Of a stretch of 64,000 bases of DNA, positions 39,329-49,050 are shown piece by piece; the stretch's first letter is position 1, and every line of letters begins with the position of its first letter. The stretch lies in contig CAJXQR010000006.1 of the NCBI GenBank assembly GCA_913058345.1, positions 150,702 through 214,701 of the forward strand. Direction: 5' to 3'. Source of the stretch: an uncultured Gammaproteobacteria bacterium (lineage in GTDB: Bacteria; Pseudomonadota; Gammaproteobacteria; Pseudomonadales; Porticoccaceae). The notes beneath the pieces are model-generated. The model was not told the origin of the DNA. It saw only the letters and a program-made list of their open reading frames with translations, and did not search any database. The translations under genes were made by a program, and so were the position numbers.

Positions 39329-40467
39329 CACGCTGGGTTCCGACTGCTTTCGATGACACCGCCGCCCAGGCAAATATCATCCTGGTACATCACCAGGGAT
39401 TGCCCAGGTGTTGCGGCGCGTTGGGGTTCGTCAAAGGTGACGGTGCAGGCCGTGCCATTGTCGCTCAGCTTAATTCGACAGGCCTGATCACTTTGCCGGT
39501 AGCGAATTTTGGCCATGCAGGAAAACTCAGAGCCAGCGGGGCGAGGGTTGATCCAGTGTAACTGGCTAACATTGAGCTCCATGCTAAATAGCAAGGGGTG
39601 ATTATTACCCTGAGCAACGATCAAGGTGTTGTTGGGGACGTCTTTGGCGACCACATACCAGGGGGCTTCGTCGGCCGTTTTTACGCCGCCAATGCCGAGA
39701 CCCTCGCGCTGACCGAGAGTGTAAAACATCAAACCCTGATGCTCACCGAGTTGAGTTCCATCAGGTGTTTTTATTGGCCCCGGTTGTGCGGGTATGTACT
39801 GTTCGAGAAAGTCCTTAAAGCGGCGTTCCCCGATGAAGCAAATACCGGTACTGTCTTTTTTGTTGTAGGTAATAAGCCCGTGCTCTGCGGCCAGTCGCCT
39901 GACTTCAGTTTTTTCCAGCTCGCCCACGGGGAAAAGCGTTTTATTGAGGGCGGCGGCTTCAACGGCGTGCAGAAAGTAGCTTTGATCTTTATTGTTGTCG
40001 AGGCCTTTGCGCAACAGGGTGTGGCCGTTTTCAGTGTGCTTGCGCACATAGTGGCCGGTGGCGATAAAATCGGCGCCCAGTAGCTCAGCATACTCGAGGA
40101 AGACTTTGAATTTAATTTCTCGATTGCAGAGAATATCGGGGTTGGGTGTGCGACCAACGCGGTATTCATCGAGGAAATATTCAAAGACGTTATCCCAGTA
40201 CTCGGCGGCAAAATTGGCGCTGTGCAGAGGGATGCCCAATGTCTTGCAGACTTTTTCTGCATCGCTCAAATCTTGCTGGGCGGTGCAATACTCCGTGCCG
40301 TCGTCCTCGTCCCAGTTCTTCATAAATAAGCCCTCAACGTCATAGCCCTGTTGCAATAACAATAGGGCGCTAACGGAGGAGTCGACACCGCCGGACATGC
40401 CGACGATAACTTTACGGTTCTTAGGGTTATGAGTTTTAATAGGCGCTGGGTTTGGGTTGTTTGGCAT
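39328..40467 (-). CDS. mnmA: tRNA-specific 2-thiouridylase
   Basis: Adds sulfur to U34 of Lys, Glu and Gln tRNAs; 379 residues. The PP-loop [15 protein letters not shown] binds ATP. The segment [13 protein letters not shown] holds the catalytic cysteine, [14 protein letters not shown] holds the second cysteine, and ATGHYVRK and DQSYFLH are present, with a C-terminal beta-barrel. The extra N-terminal 20 residues are polar and variable. It is coupled to hflD, with the NUDIX gene 45 bases upstream on the same strand. Confidence 0.96.
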   Translation of the reverse strand: MPNNPNPAPIKTHNPKNRKVIVGMSGGVDSSVSALLLLQQGYDVEGLFMKNWDEDDGTEYCTAQQDLSDAEKVCKTLGIPLHSANFAAEYWDNVFEYFLDEYRVGRTPNPDILCNREIKFKVFLEYAELLGADFIATGHYVRKHTENGHTLLRKGLDNNKDQSYFLHAVEAAALNKTLFPVGELEKTEVRRLAAEHGLITYNKKDSTGICFIGERRFKDFLEQYIPAQPGPIKTPDGTQLGEHQGLMFYTLGQREGLGIGGVKTADEAPWYVVAKDVPNNTLIVAQGNNHPLLFSMELNVSQLHWINPRPAGSEFSCMAKIRYRQSDQACRIKLSDNGTACTVTFDEPQRAATPGQSLVMYQDDICLGGGVIESSRNPA

Positions 40468-40512
40468 GAGCTCGAATACTGCGTTTAGACACTTGAGATG
40501 AAAGGGATCATT

Positions 40513-40959
40513 CTACCGATAATCGTTAATGATCTCTAATGGGTAGCGCTTACCGTTACAATAATCGTCCAATGTTTTAATAACCATTGGGCTACGCATC
40601 TCATTTTCACGTGCGCGCAATTCGGTTTCGCTAAGCCAAAGTGTTTCGATAATATCGCTATCGAGTACAGCATACCTGTCCTGCTCCAGAGCTTGGCAAA
40701 GAAAAGCCATACGGTAATAGGTGGTCTGGTTGTGGGGTGAGGTATAAATACTGATGCCGAGCAAGTGGTTTGGTTTTACTCGCCAGCCCGTTTCTTCGAA
40801 GGTTTCCCGCGTGACAGCGTCAAGTATACCCTCGCCGGGTTCGACATGTCCGGCGGGCTGATTGATAACAATGCGTCCATTATCTTCTTCTTTCACCAGT
40901 AGAAAGCCCTGCTCACCGGGTACAAGCGCGGCGACAGTTAAATGAATCTGATGGGGCAT
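40513..40959 (-). CDS. nudJ: NUDIX hydrolase, NudJ/YmfB-like
   Basis: A 148-residue hydrolase of nucleoside di- and triphosphates or the thiamine pyrimidine pyrophosphate, as for E. coli NudJ. The intact NUDIX box reads from GHVEPGEG to TRETFEETGW, with the REx2E-type metal site. The N-terminal LTVAALVPGEQGFLLVKEE and the ending MVIKTLDDYCNGKRYPLEII fit NudJ. It lies upstream of mnmA, as in E. coli (rluE-nudJ-mnmA) and Pseudomonas. Confidence 0.92.
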   Translation of the reverse strand: MPHQIHLTVAALVPGEQGFLLVKEEDNGRIVINQPAGHVEPGEGILDAVTRETFEETGWRVKPNHLLGISIYTSPHNQTTYYRMAFLCQALEQDRYAVLDSDIIETLWLSETELRARENEMRSPMVIKTLDDYCNGKRYPLEIINDYR

Positions 40960-40997
40960 GGGTTTTCTCTTGAGTGTGGCCGACGTAATGACATTAA

Positions 40998-41636
40998 TTA
41001 GGAAGGTTTCTTGCCAGCAGGTCTGGCTTTTCGGCTCTTGTCTTGACTTGGACGGCGGGGTGCCGCTACCTTTATTTGCCGGTGCTCGCCGAGTGCGAGC
41101 CCATCAAGCGACCACTCGCCGATCTGGGTACGTACCAGGCGTAAAACGGGAAAACCCACATGGGCACACATGCGCCGCACTTGGCGATTGCGACCCTCGC
41201 AGATAGTCAGTTCGATCCAGCTGGTGGGAATGTTTTTACGTTCACGTATAGGGGGAAACCGGGGCCAAATAACGGGTGCTGCTACGCGGCGTGCACTGGC
41301 GGGGCGAGTGGGGCCATCTTTCAGTGTTATGCCCTCCGCTAAACGCGCGATGGCGAGCTCAGTGACATCACCCTCAAGCTGAGCGAAGTAAGTTTTTGGC
41401 AGCTTAAAACGGGGATTGCTGATTTGAGCTTGCAAGGCGCCGTTATCGGTTAGCAATAATAAGCCCTCTGAGTCACGGTCCAGGCGACCGGCGGGATAGA
41501 TCTTGGGGATGTTTAGATAATCACTCAGCCCGGGGTGGCCATCGGCAGCGGTGAATTGACTCAGCACACCAAAGGGTTTGTTAAATAGAAGCAGTTTCGT
41601 CATAGCCAGCGCAATGAGGTTGTGTGGTTGGCGCAT
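40998..41636 (-). CDS. rluE: 23S rRNA pseudouridine synthase, RluE-like
   Basis: An RsuA-family pseudouridine synthase of up to 212 residues; in E. coli RluE modifies U2457 of 23S rRNA. It has the opening LLLFNKPFGVLSQFT, the catalytic aspartate in AGRLDRDSEGLLLLT, and the segments RERKNIPTSWIELTICEGRNRQVRRMCAHVG. No S4 domain is present, as in RluE. Two ATG codons can serve: 41636 and 41603. The second removes eleven residues that do not resemble the family, but neither has a clear ribosome binding site. The C-terminus is basic. Confidence 0.92.
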   Translation of the reverse strand: MRQPHNLIALAMTKLLLFNKPFGVLSQFTAADGHPGLSDYLNIPKIYPAGRLDRDSEGLLLLTDNGALQAQISNPRFKLPKTYFAQLEGDVTELAIARLAEGITLKDGPTRPASARRVAAPVIWPRFPPIRERKNIPTSWIELTICEGRNRQVRRMCAHVGFPVLRLVRTQIGEWSLDGLALGEHRQIKVAAPRRPSQDKSRKARPAGKKPS

Positions 41637-41765
41637 TTTAATGGAGCGGGGGCTATTGTAACAGCTGCTCTTACCTGTTTTGGCTGCCGGTTTAACAGGG
41701 GCTGTTTAAGAAGAGGAGTGCCGCGAAGTACAGCCAGACGATCACAGGGCAGGTGCTAAACACTC

Positions 41766-41800
41766 CACCCTCGAGCACAAAAGTGATGTGCTCGAGGGTG
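41766..41800. terminator. Long perfect hairpin downstream of cspD
   Basis: A 14-bp perfect stem, CACCCTCGAGCACA (41766-41779) and its complement (41787-41800), with a 7-base loop. It follows the cspD stop by 46 bases. There is no proper T-run on either strand, so it may act as a terminator with help or as an RNA 3'-end stabiliser. Confidence 0.5.
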
Positions 41801-41846
41801 ATTTACCTGTGACAACCTGTTTGTGATGACCCGAAAGACTGCGGCG

Positions 41847-42134
41847 TTAACGGTTAAAGCTATCCACTGCATTGACCGGCCCTTCTGTGCTGCAAGGTGG
41901 GCAACCCTCCTGATCGTTTGGTGCTGGCTCGTGGGAGCGAATATTAGCGGCGTGTACGCCCTTGCTGCCTCGAACAAGGTCAAACACAACGCTTTGTCCG
42001 GCTTTGAGGGTTTTATAACCCTCCATTTCGATAGCTGAATAGTGGGCAAAAATATCATCACCGCTGCTATCATCAGAGAGTAAGAAACCGTAGCCCTTGG
42101 CATTGTTGAACCATTTCACTCTACCTTGTGACAT
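41847..42134 (-). CDS. cspD: Cold-shock domain protein, CspD-like
   Basis: A 95-residue single-stranded nucleic-acid binding protein. The cold-shock domain (1-67) has RNP1 in NNAKGYGFLLSDD and RNP2 in DDIFAHYSAIEM, then GQSVVFDLVRGSKGVHAANI. A polar tail of about 25 residues holds two nearby cysteines (GCPPCS). CspD proteins inhibit DNA replication in stationary phase in E. coli. Divergent from clpS, with 262 bases between the starts, the same arrangement as in E. coli and Pseudomonas. Confidence 0.94.
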   Translation of the reverse strand: MSQGRVKWFNNAKGYGFLLSDDSSGDDIFAHYSAIEMEGYKTLKAGQSVVFDLVRGSKGVHAANIRSHEPAPNDQEGCPPCSTEGPVNAVDSFNR

Positions 42135-42396
42135 AAGACACCTCCTGAATACATTTATTTTTATAGTTGGTATTTTTTACTGATCTTGTTGGTCTGCCTG
42201 GTAAAGCTATTCCCTAGCAGGGCAGAAAACCAATCAGTTAATCGAACTATTTTTATGCGCTATGGTGAGAGATGTCAAGTTGTGGGCTTTACCGGGTGTC
42301 TAGTAGTGAAGGAGGATCGACAAAAACCCATCCTCAATGATGAAAGTTATTTCCAAGCGGCGTATGCTGTACCTATAACATAACGCCCAATAGAGA

Positions 42397-42804
42397 ATGA
42401 CAGAAACAGTGATGCAACGCTTTAAGAATACCCGGCTCCAGAATGAAGATAGCGCGGGCGACGATGCTTTTGATGACATTGGCGATGGCACTGCAACTAT
42501 TGCCGATGCGGTTAAGCCCAAGCTGAAAAAACCCCCCATGTACAAGGTTTATTTGCTCAACGACGACTACACCCCGATGGAATTTGTGGTGGAAGTACTA
42601 CAGCTGTTTTTCTCTCTCGATAAGGAGCTTGCCGTTCGCGTGATGCTGAAAGTACACACCGAAGGTAGGGGTGTTTGCGGGGTTTACAGTCGAGAGGTTG
42701 CAGAAACCAAAGCCGGCATGGTGAATGCTTATGCACGTGAAAAAGAACACCCCTTGCTGTGCGAAATCGAACCTTCTGAAGATAATGATGATGACGGCCT
42801 TTAG
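42397..42804 (+). CDS. clpS: ClpS adaptor for N-end rule degradation
   Basis: Delivers proteins with destabilising N-terminal residues (Leu, Phe, Tyr, Trp) to ClpAP; 135 residues. After a disordered acidic N-terminal tail of about 45 residues, the core has [24 protein letters not shown] with the N-degron pocket, [24 protein letters not shown] and a short acidic end. It is 12 bases upstream of clpA. The neighbouring aat and bpt genes encode transferases that create such N-degrons. Confidence 0.96.
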   Translation: MTETVMQRFKNTRLQNEDSAGDDAFDDIGDGTATIADAVKPKLKKPPMYKVYLLNDDYTPMEFVVEVLQLFFSLDKELAVRVMLKVHTEGRGVCGVYSREVAETKAGMVNAYAREKEHPLLCEIEPSEDNDDDGL

Positions 42805-42816
42805 CGGGAGTAGCTC

Positions 42817-45087
42817 ATGTTAAGCCGAGATTTAGAACGAACTTTGAATACCACTTTTCAGGGCGCCAATACCAAGCGCCATGAATTTGTCACGGTTGAG
42901 CACTTGTTGCTGGCCTTGCTAGACAACGGTTCGGCGGTTGATGTTCTTAATGCCTGTGGGGCCGATATTGATGTGCTGCGCAATGACCTGGGTGAATTTA
43001 TTGAATCCACTACACCGCTGTTGCCCGAGGGCGATGAATTGCGAGAAACTCAGCCGACTCTGGGTTTTCAGCGGGTGATTCAGCGCGCCATTTTCCACGT
43101 GCAATCCTCCGGTAAAAATGAAGTGCAGGGCGCCAATGTATTGGTGGCTATCTATAGTGAGCAGGAAAGCCAGGCTGTTTATTTTCTGCGGTTACAGAAT
43201 ATTTCAAGGATTGATCTGGTCAATTATATTTCCCACGGTATTCCCAAATTTGCCAATCAGTCTGAGCGCGAGGGTGACGAAGCTGAGACGCCAACGAATG
43301 CTGGCTCGACGGTGGGAGAGGAGGCCGCTCCTGAAGCGACTCTACTGGAACAGTTTAGCTCCAATTTAAATCATCAAGCTGAACAGGGGTACATCGACCC
43401 TCTGGTGGGACGAAGTGCCGAGTTGGAGCGCGTAGGGCAAGTGTTGCTGCGTCGACGCAAAAATAATGCGCTGTTGGTGGGCGAATCTGGGGTTGGTAAA
43501 ACGGCTATTGCCGAGGGTCTGGCCAAACTGATCGTCGAAGGTAAAGTGGCGGAACCACTGGCGAGCAGTGTGGTTTACTCCCTCGATATGGGCGCGTTGC
43601 TTGCCGGTACTAAATACCGTGGCGATTTTGAAAAGCGCTTTAAAGGCTTGCTGGCTGAATTAAAAAAGGAAGAGCACGCCATTCTATTTATCGATGAAAT
43701 TCACACCATCATCGGTGCTGGTGCGGCATCGGGTGGGGTAATGGATGCCTCCAATTTGCTGAAGCCTCTGCTCACCTCTGGCCAGTTGCGTTGTATTGGT
43801 TCAACGACCTATCAGGAATATCGCGGCATTTTCGATAAGGATAGAGCACTGTCTCGTCGCTTTCAGAAAATCGATGTGCCCGAGCCCTCGGTGGCTGAAA
43901 CAGTTGATATTTTAAAGGGCCTGAAATCGCGCTTCGAGGAACACCACGGGTTACGCTACACCCAGGGCGCATTGAAATCTGCGGCGGAATTGTCGGCGAA
44001 ATATATTACCGACCGTTTTCTTCCTGACAAAGCCATTGATGTGCTCGATGAGGCCGGCGCGTTTCAACAGTTACAGCCAGTGTCAAAGCGCAAGAAAACC
44101 ATTGGTGTCGTGGATGTCGAAAACACCGTTGCGAAAATTGCCCGCATCCCGGCGAAGAGTGTTTCCTCCTCTGATAAAGAGCAGCTGCGAAATCTGGGCG
44201 ACAAGCTTAAACGTGTGGTGTTTGGCCAAAATGAGGCTATTGAGTCTCTGGACTCGGCCATCAAGCTTGCTCGTGCCGGTTTGCGTGAAACGACTAAGCC
44301 GATTGGTTCTTTCTTATTTGCCGGGCCAACAGGTGTTGGTAAAACAGAAGTATCTCGTCAGCTGGCCTTGACACTGGGTGTTGAGTTGCAACGCTTTGAT
44401 ATGTCAGAGTATATGGAGCGCCACACCGTATCGCGTTTGATTGGAGCCCCTCCGGGTTATGTGGGTTTTGACCAGGGCGGCCTGCTTACCGACGCAGTCA
44501 CTCAACATCCTCATTGTGTGGTGTTGCTTGATGAGATTGAGAAAGCCCATCCGGATGTTTTCAATCTGCTGTTGCAGGTCATGGACCACGGTACACTCAC
44601 CGACAATAATGGTCGCAAAACGGACTTCCGTAATGTTATTTTGATTATGACCACTAACGCGGGTGCCCGTGAAATGAGTCGCACCTCGATGGGCTTTACC
44701 ACGCAAGATAATAGTAGCGATGGTATGGAGAGCATTAAAAAGATGTTTGCGCCTGAGTTTCGCAATCGTCTCGATGCCATCATTCAATTCGAGCCGCTAG
44801 GTAGCGATATTATTGGCACCGTCGTCGATAAGTTTCTGGTTGAGCTGCAGGCGCAGCTCGACGATAAATCGGTGGCTCTTGAGGTGGATGAAGACGCTCG
44901 CCTCTGGCTCGCAGAAAATGGTTACGATGAGGATATGGGCGCGCGGCCCATGGCTCGACTGATTCAGGAAAAACTCAAAAAACCACTGGCTGAAGAGGTG
45001 TTATTCGGTAAGTTGTCAAACGGTGGTGGTACGGTTAAAGTCAGTCTTGAAGACGGTGATATTGCCATTGAGATTGTGCCGGCTTAA
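42817..45087 (+). CDS. clpA: ClpA, ATPase subunit of ClpAP protease
   Basis: A hexameric AAA+ unfoldase of 756 residues that feeds substrates to ClpP (not in this window). It has the N-terminal double Clp-N repeat (about 1-145) and a first AAA domain with GESGVGKT near 222-229 and FIDEIHT. The second AAA domain has GPTGVGKT near 503-510, VLLDEIEKAHPDVFN and the C-terminal GARPMARLIQ sensor 2 segment. An IGL-type ClpP loop is expected near 600-620. It forms an operon with clpS and ends at a bidirectional terminator. Confidence 0.97.
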   Translation: MLSRDLERTLNTTFQGANTKRHEFVTVEHLLLALLDNGSAVDVLNACGADIDVLRNDLGEFIESTTPLLPEGDELRETQPTLGFQRVIQRAIFHVQSSGKNEVQGANVLVAIYSEQESQAVYFLRLQNISRIDLVNYISHGIPKFANQSEREGDEAETPTNAGSTVGEEAAPEATLLEQFSSNLNHQAEQGYIDPLVGRSAELERVGQVLLRRRKNNALLVGESGVGKTAIAEGLAKLIVEGKVAEPLASSVVYSLDMGALLAGTKYRGDFEKRFKGLLAELKKEEHAILFIDEIHTIIGAGAASGGVMDASNLLKPLLTSGQLRCIGSTTYQEYRGIFDKDRALSRRFQKIDVPEPSVAETVDILKGLKSRFEEHHGLRYTQGALKSAAELSAKYITDRFLPDKAIDVLDEAGAFQQLQPVSKRKKTIGVVDVENTVAKIARIPAKSVSSSDKEQLRNLGDKLKRVVFGQNEAIESLDSAIKLARAGLRETTKPIGSFLFAGPTGVGKTEVSRQLALTLGVELQRFDMSEYMERHTVSRLIGAPPGYVGFDQGGLLTDAVTQHPHCVVLLDEIEKAHPDVFNLLLQVMDHGTLTDNNGRKTDFRNVILIMTTNAGAREMSRTSMGFTTQDNSSDGMESIKKMFAPEFRNRLDAIIQFEPLGSDIIGTVVDKFLVELQAQLDDKSVALEVDEDARLWLAENGYDEDMGARPMARLIQEKLKKPLAEEVLFGKLSNGGGTVKVSLEDGDIAIEIVPA

Positions 45088-45166
45088 TAATGTAGCAACC
45101 GTACAACAGGAAGGCTAGTGAAAGCTCTTTAGAAGAGCGCAAGGAGGGTCACTAAGCTTTCAACAT

Positions 45167-45197
45167 AAAAAAACCGGGTCATCAGCCCGGTTTTTTT
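45167..45197. terminator. Bidirectional factor-independent terminator
   Basis: Seven A residues (45167-45173), stem CCGGG/CCCGG (45174-45178, 45186-45190) with a 7-base loop, and seven T residues (45191-45197). It ends clpA (plus) and infA (minus). A smaller hairpin GCTCTT/AAGAGC lies at 45124-45138. Confidence 0.93.
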
Positions 45198-45296
45198 ATG
45201 TTTCATCATTCGCTAACGGCGCCTTTCTAAAGCTAATGTATTCGCTCTAGAGCTAAGGTGGGCGCTGTAAAAGAGGCTGCTTTAAGGTACGCAGGC

Positions 45297-45515
45297 CTAG
45301 CGTGCTCGGTAGGTGATCCGGCCTTTACTTAAATCGTAGGGTGTTAATTCCACCTTAACCTGGTCACCAGTTAAAATACGAATGTAGTTCTTGCGCATTT
45401 TGCCGGAGATATGAGCGGTCACAACATGACCATTCTCCAGTTTTACGCGGAATGTGGTATTGGGCAAGGTGTCAATCACCTCGCCATCCATTTCAATATG
45501 TTCTTCTTTCGCCAT
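45297..45515 (-). CDS. infA: Translation initiation factor IF-1
   Basis: An OB-fold protein of 72 residues that binds the 30S A site and helps IF-2 and IF-3. It opens with [19 protein letters not shown] and has the segments [20 protein letters not shown] and [21 protein letters not shown]. The frame continues to 45560, but the start at 45515 gives the invariant family N-terminus. Convergent with clpA. Confidence 0.97.
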   Translation of the reverse strand: MAKEEHIEMDGEVIDTLPNTTFRVKLENGHVVTAHISGKMRKNYIRILTGDQVKVELTPYDLSKGRITYRAR

Positions 45516-45672
45516 ACTACTGCCTGATTCCAGCTCTGCTTGTAAACATCGGGGCGGCATTGTGCACTATTAATTTGCGCTTAGCAAAAATAACCGCTTT
45601 TTCAATGCTTATTTGCCGTAGGGAGAAGGCTTGTGGTCCTCTCAAAGGTGTAGATTGCGGCTTATAGAGGCT

Positions 45673-46197
45673 TTAATACTGATCTTTTCTGGCGCTAGAG
45701 GTGGCCTGTTGCGTCAGTCTACTGACTTCTCGGTCGATGGTATAAACGCCGTGACCTTCAGCGGTAATCATCTCGATACGGTCAAGCGTTGACTTGAGCT
45801 TAAATTCTTCCTCGTGCTGTTCTGCCACGTACCACTGCAGAAAGTTATGGGTAGAAAAGTCTTTTTCGTTGAGAGCGACTTCTACCAGGGCGCTAATCTC
45901 GCGTGATATTTCAACTTCGTGCTGGAGGGTCTCCTGAAAAATGTCTTTCACCGAATCCCAGGATGTTGGGGGTGCGTCGATTTGCCCAAGTTGCGGTAAT
46001 GCGCCCGTTTCCAACATATAGTCAAACAACTTCTCCATATGCTGTTTTTCTTCAGTGGCCTGTAAGCGAAAAAAAGTGGCACAACCGTCGTAGCCTTTGC
46101 TCGAACACCATGCACTCATTTGTAGATAAAGTATTACCGAATAGCTTTCAGAGTTTATTTGTGCATTCAGTTTTTTTGTCAGATTATCGCTCAGCAT
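45673..46197 (-). CDS. ftnA: Ferritin, FtnA-like
   Basis: An iron-storage protein of 174 residues forming a 24-mer shell. The four-helix bundle has ferroxidase residues E17 (NSESYSVILY), E50 and H53 (ATEEKQHMEKLF) and further glutamates in ISALVE and AEQHEEEF. The FLQWYVAEQHEEEF segment is close to E. coli FtnA. No heme-binding methionine of bacterioferritin is evident. An unrelated insertion among the translation and N-degron genes, it is likely monocistronic; no Fur box was identified. Confidence 0.93.
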   Translation of the reverse strand: MLSDNLTKKLNAQINSESYSVILYLQMSAWCSSKGYDGCATFFRLQATEEKQHMEKLFDYMLETGALPQLGQIDAPPTSWDSVKDIFQETLQHEVEISREISALVEVALNEKDFSTHNFLQWYVAEQHEEEFKLKSTLDRIEMITAEGHGVYTIDREVSRLTQQATSSARKDQY

Positions 46198-46352
46198 GAT
46201 GTTTTCCTAATGACACGGTAAGAAAAGTGATCTTAGCACAACTTGCGTAGCACTTTTGAGAGAGCGTGCTTGCTATGTTGAGAGTCGGTTTAGAGTCGCT
46301 AAGTCTCACGTTAAGCGAGAAGTACTGTGGCAAAAAATGAGCTTTTAAGGCC

Positions 46353-47072
46353 TTAGATACGCAGCCAGCGATTTTCAATATACAGTTCACTAGGGCGAAA
46401 CTTTGACTTATAAGTCATCTTAGCGCTGTCTCTAATCCAGTAACCGAGATAGAGATAGTCAAGTGCCAGTTCACGAGTTATTTCAATTTGCCGAAGGATG
46501 GCCAGCGTGCCGAGGCTACGCAGAGAAAGATCGGGATCGTAGTAGGTATAAATGGCAGACAAGCCATCATCAAGCCAGTCGCTCACGGCACAGGCAACCA
46601 GTTTTTTGCCGAGCCGAAACTCGATAAAGCGTGAGCACTCCCAGGGTTTGCCGATAAAATCTCGATACTGAGCCATGGTGGCGGGGTACATATCGCCATC
46701 ACTGTGACGAGTGTCGATATATTTTTGATAGAGGCTGTAATGCTCATTCAGGTTGATATCTGTTTCGATGGTCGCGCAAATATCGCTATTGCGTTTTAGG
46801 CAGCGTTTTTGGCTGCGGGTCGGTTGAAAGCCGACAACGGGCACACGCACGGGAATACAGGATTTACACGACGCACAGCGCGGTGCGTAAATATATTGTC
46901 CGCTACGCCTAAAGCCAATTGTCGATAAGTGGCTATAAGTCGCTGTATCTATTGGGTGTTTTGGGTCGACAAAGGCTGTGCTAGCTTGCTTGTCTGAAAG
47001 ATAGCTACAGGGGTGAGGCTCGGTCAAATAGAGCTGTATTTTGTGTAAATCTGGTGTGATATCTCTACTCAT
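46353..47072 (-). CDS. bpt: Aspartate/glutamate leucyltransferase
   Basis: An Ate1-like arginyltransferase-family enzyme of 239 residues that transfers leucine from Leu-tRNA to N-terminal Asp or Glu, making ClpS substrates. It shows the cysteine-rich segment YAPRCASCKSCIPVRVPV, YQKYIDTRHSDGDM, YTYYDPDLSLRSLGTLAILRQI and the ending LGYWIRDSAKMTYKSKFRP. The ATG at 47072 is preferred over an upstream in-frame TTG. It lies downstream of aat in the same orientation, as in Pseudomonas. Confidence 0.94.
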   Translation of the reverse strand: MSRDITPDLHKIQLYLTEPHPCSYLSDKQASTAFVDPKHPIDTATYSHLSTIGFRRSGQYIYAPRCASCKSCIPVRVPVVGFQPTRSQKRCLKRNSDICATIETDINLNEHYSLYQKYIDTRHSDGDMYPATMAQYRDFIGKPWECSRFIEFRLGKKLVACAVSDWLDDGLSAIYTYYDPDLSLRSLGTLAILRQIEITRELALDYLYLGYWIRDSAKMTYKSKFRPSELYIENRWLRI

Positions 47073-47142
47073 CTTGCGCTCTGCCAATGTTACCTGTGAG
47101 TTTTGAAAACAATTTTGCGGCTTGTGCCTGTCATGGTAAGGC

Positions 47143-47859
47143 TTAGACCTTAGTTGAAATGAGGCTGGCAGGCCAGTCTATTGTGAGCTGTGCCGCTTCG
47201 TTGAGAATGGCACAAAAGTCCTTACGAGCCATGTTTTGTGCACCAAGAGAGCTGAGGTGTTGGTTCTCAATTTGGCAATCGATCAGCACAAAGCCCGCTT
47301 TTTCGAGCCCTTTGGCGAGGTGGCTAAAGGCAATTTTGGAGGCATTGCTGGCACGACTGAACATGGACTCGCCACAAAATACGTTGCCAATCGCCAGCCC
47401 GTAAAGCCCGCCGCATAGTTGGTCGTCTAACCAATATTCGACGGAGTGCGCGTGTCCGGCTTCGAACAGGCGGATATACGCGGCGATCATTTCGGCACTA
47501 ATCCAGGTGTGGTTTTCACTGGGGTTGTCCAAATATTCGGAGCGAGGTTCGGCGCAAGCCTTGATAACAGTTGCAAAGGCCTGATCGGTGGTGATCCGAT
47601 AACCTCCCCGGCGCAAGGTTTTAGCGAGGCTTTTGGAAATATGGATTTGATCGGGGATGATAACGGCGCGGGGGTTTGGGCTCCACCAGAGGATAGGTTG
47701 GCCTTGTTCGTACCAGGGGAAAATGCCCTGACGATAGGCTTTCAGTAGCGTGCTGACGGACAAATTACCACCAGCGGCAAGCAGTCCATCGGGGTAATCC
47801 AGCGCTGTGGCGGGGTCGGGGAATTCCGGCTGATGGGGGTCGAGAAAGGGCAGATCCAC
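47143..47859 (-). CDS. aat: Leucyl/phenylalanyl-tRNA-protein transferase
   Basis: Attaches Leu or Phe to proteins with N-terminal Lys or Arg, marking them for ClpS-ClpAP; 238 residues. It has FPDPATALDYPDGLLAAGGNLS, YRQGIFPWYEQGQPILWWSPNPRAV, the catalytic region GHAHSVEYW and GLAIGNVFCGESMFS, and IDCQIENQHLSSLGA. The start is GTG at 47859. Operon with bpt, 70 bases between them; trxB lies 100 bases upstream. Confidence 0.96.
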   Translation of the reverse strand: MDLPFLDPHQPEFPDPATALDYPDGLLAAGGNLSVSTLLKAYRQGIFPWYEQGQPILWWSPNPRAVIIPDQIHISKSLAKTLRRGGYRITTDQAFATVIKACAEPRSEYLDNPSENHTWISAEMIAAYIRLFEAGHAHSVEYWLDDQLCGGLYGLAIGNVFCGESMFSRASNASKIAFSHLAKGLEKAGFVLIDCQIENQHLSSLGAQNMARKDFCAILNEAAQLTIDWPASLISTKV

Positions 47860-47959
47860 GGTGTCGATTGATACCTTAATTACTGGTCATTAACGTAAGC
47901 CTGCCCATGTCTTTTTCTCGTGCGCCTTGCTCGCCTGAGCGCTCAGCGCATAGTTCGTT

Positions 47960-48958
<999 letters not shown>

Positions 48959-49050
48959 CTAGCCTGTGAGGCCAAACAACTACGCAAAATGGCTGCTTTA
49001 CACGTAAGATAGGCCGTGAAAAAGGCCCTGCCAAAAGACTGTTTTAAGCA

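Noticed and set aside
45088..45296. Possible tRNA or small RNA between clpA and infA
   Set aside because: The hairpins here are a short stem and the bidirectional terminator; no cloverleaf was found.
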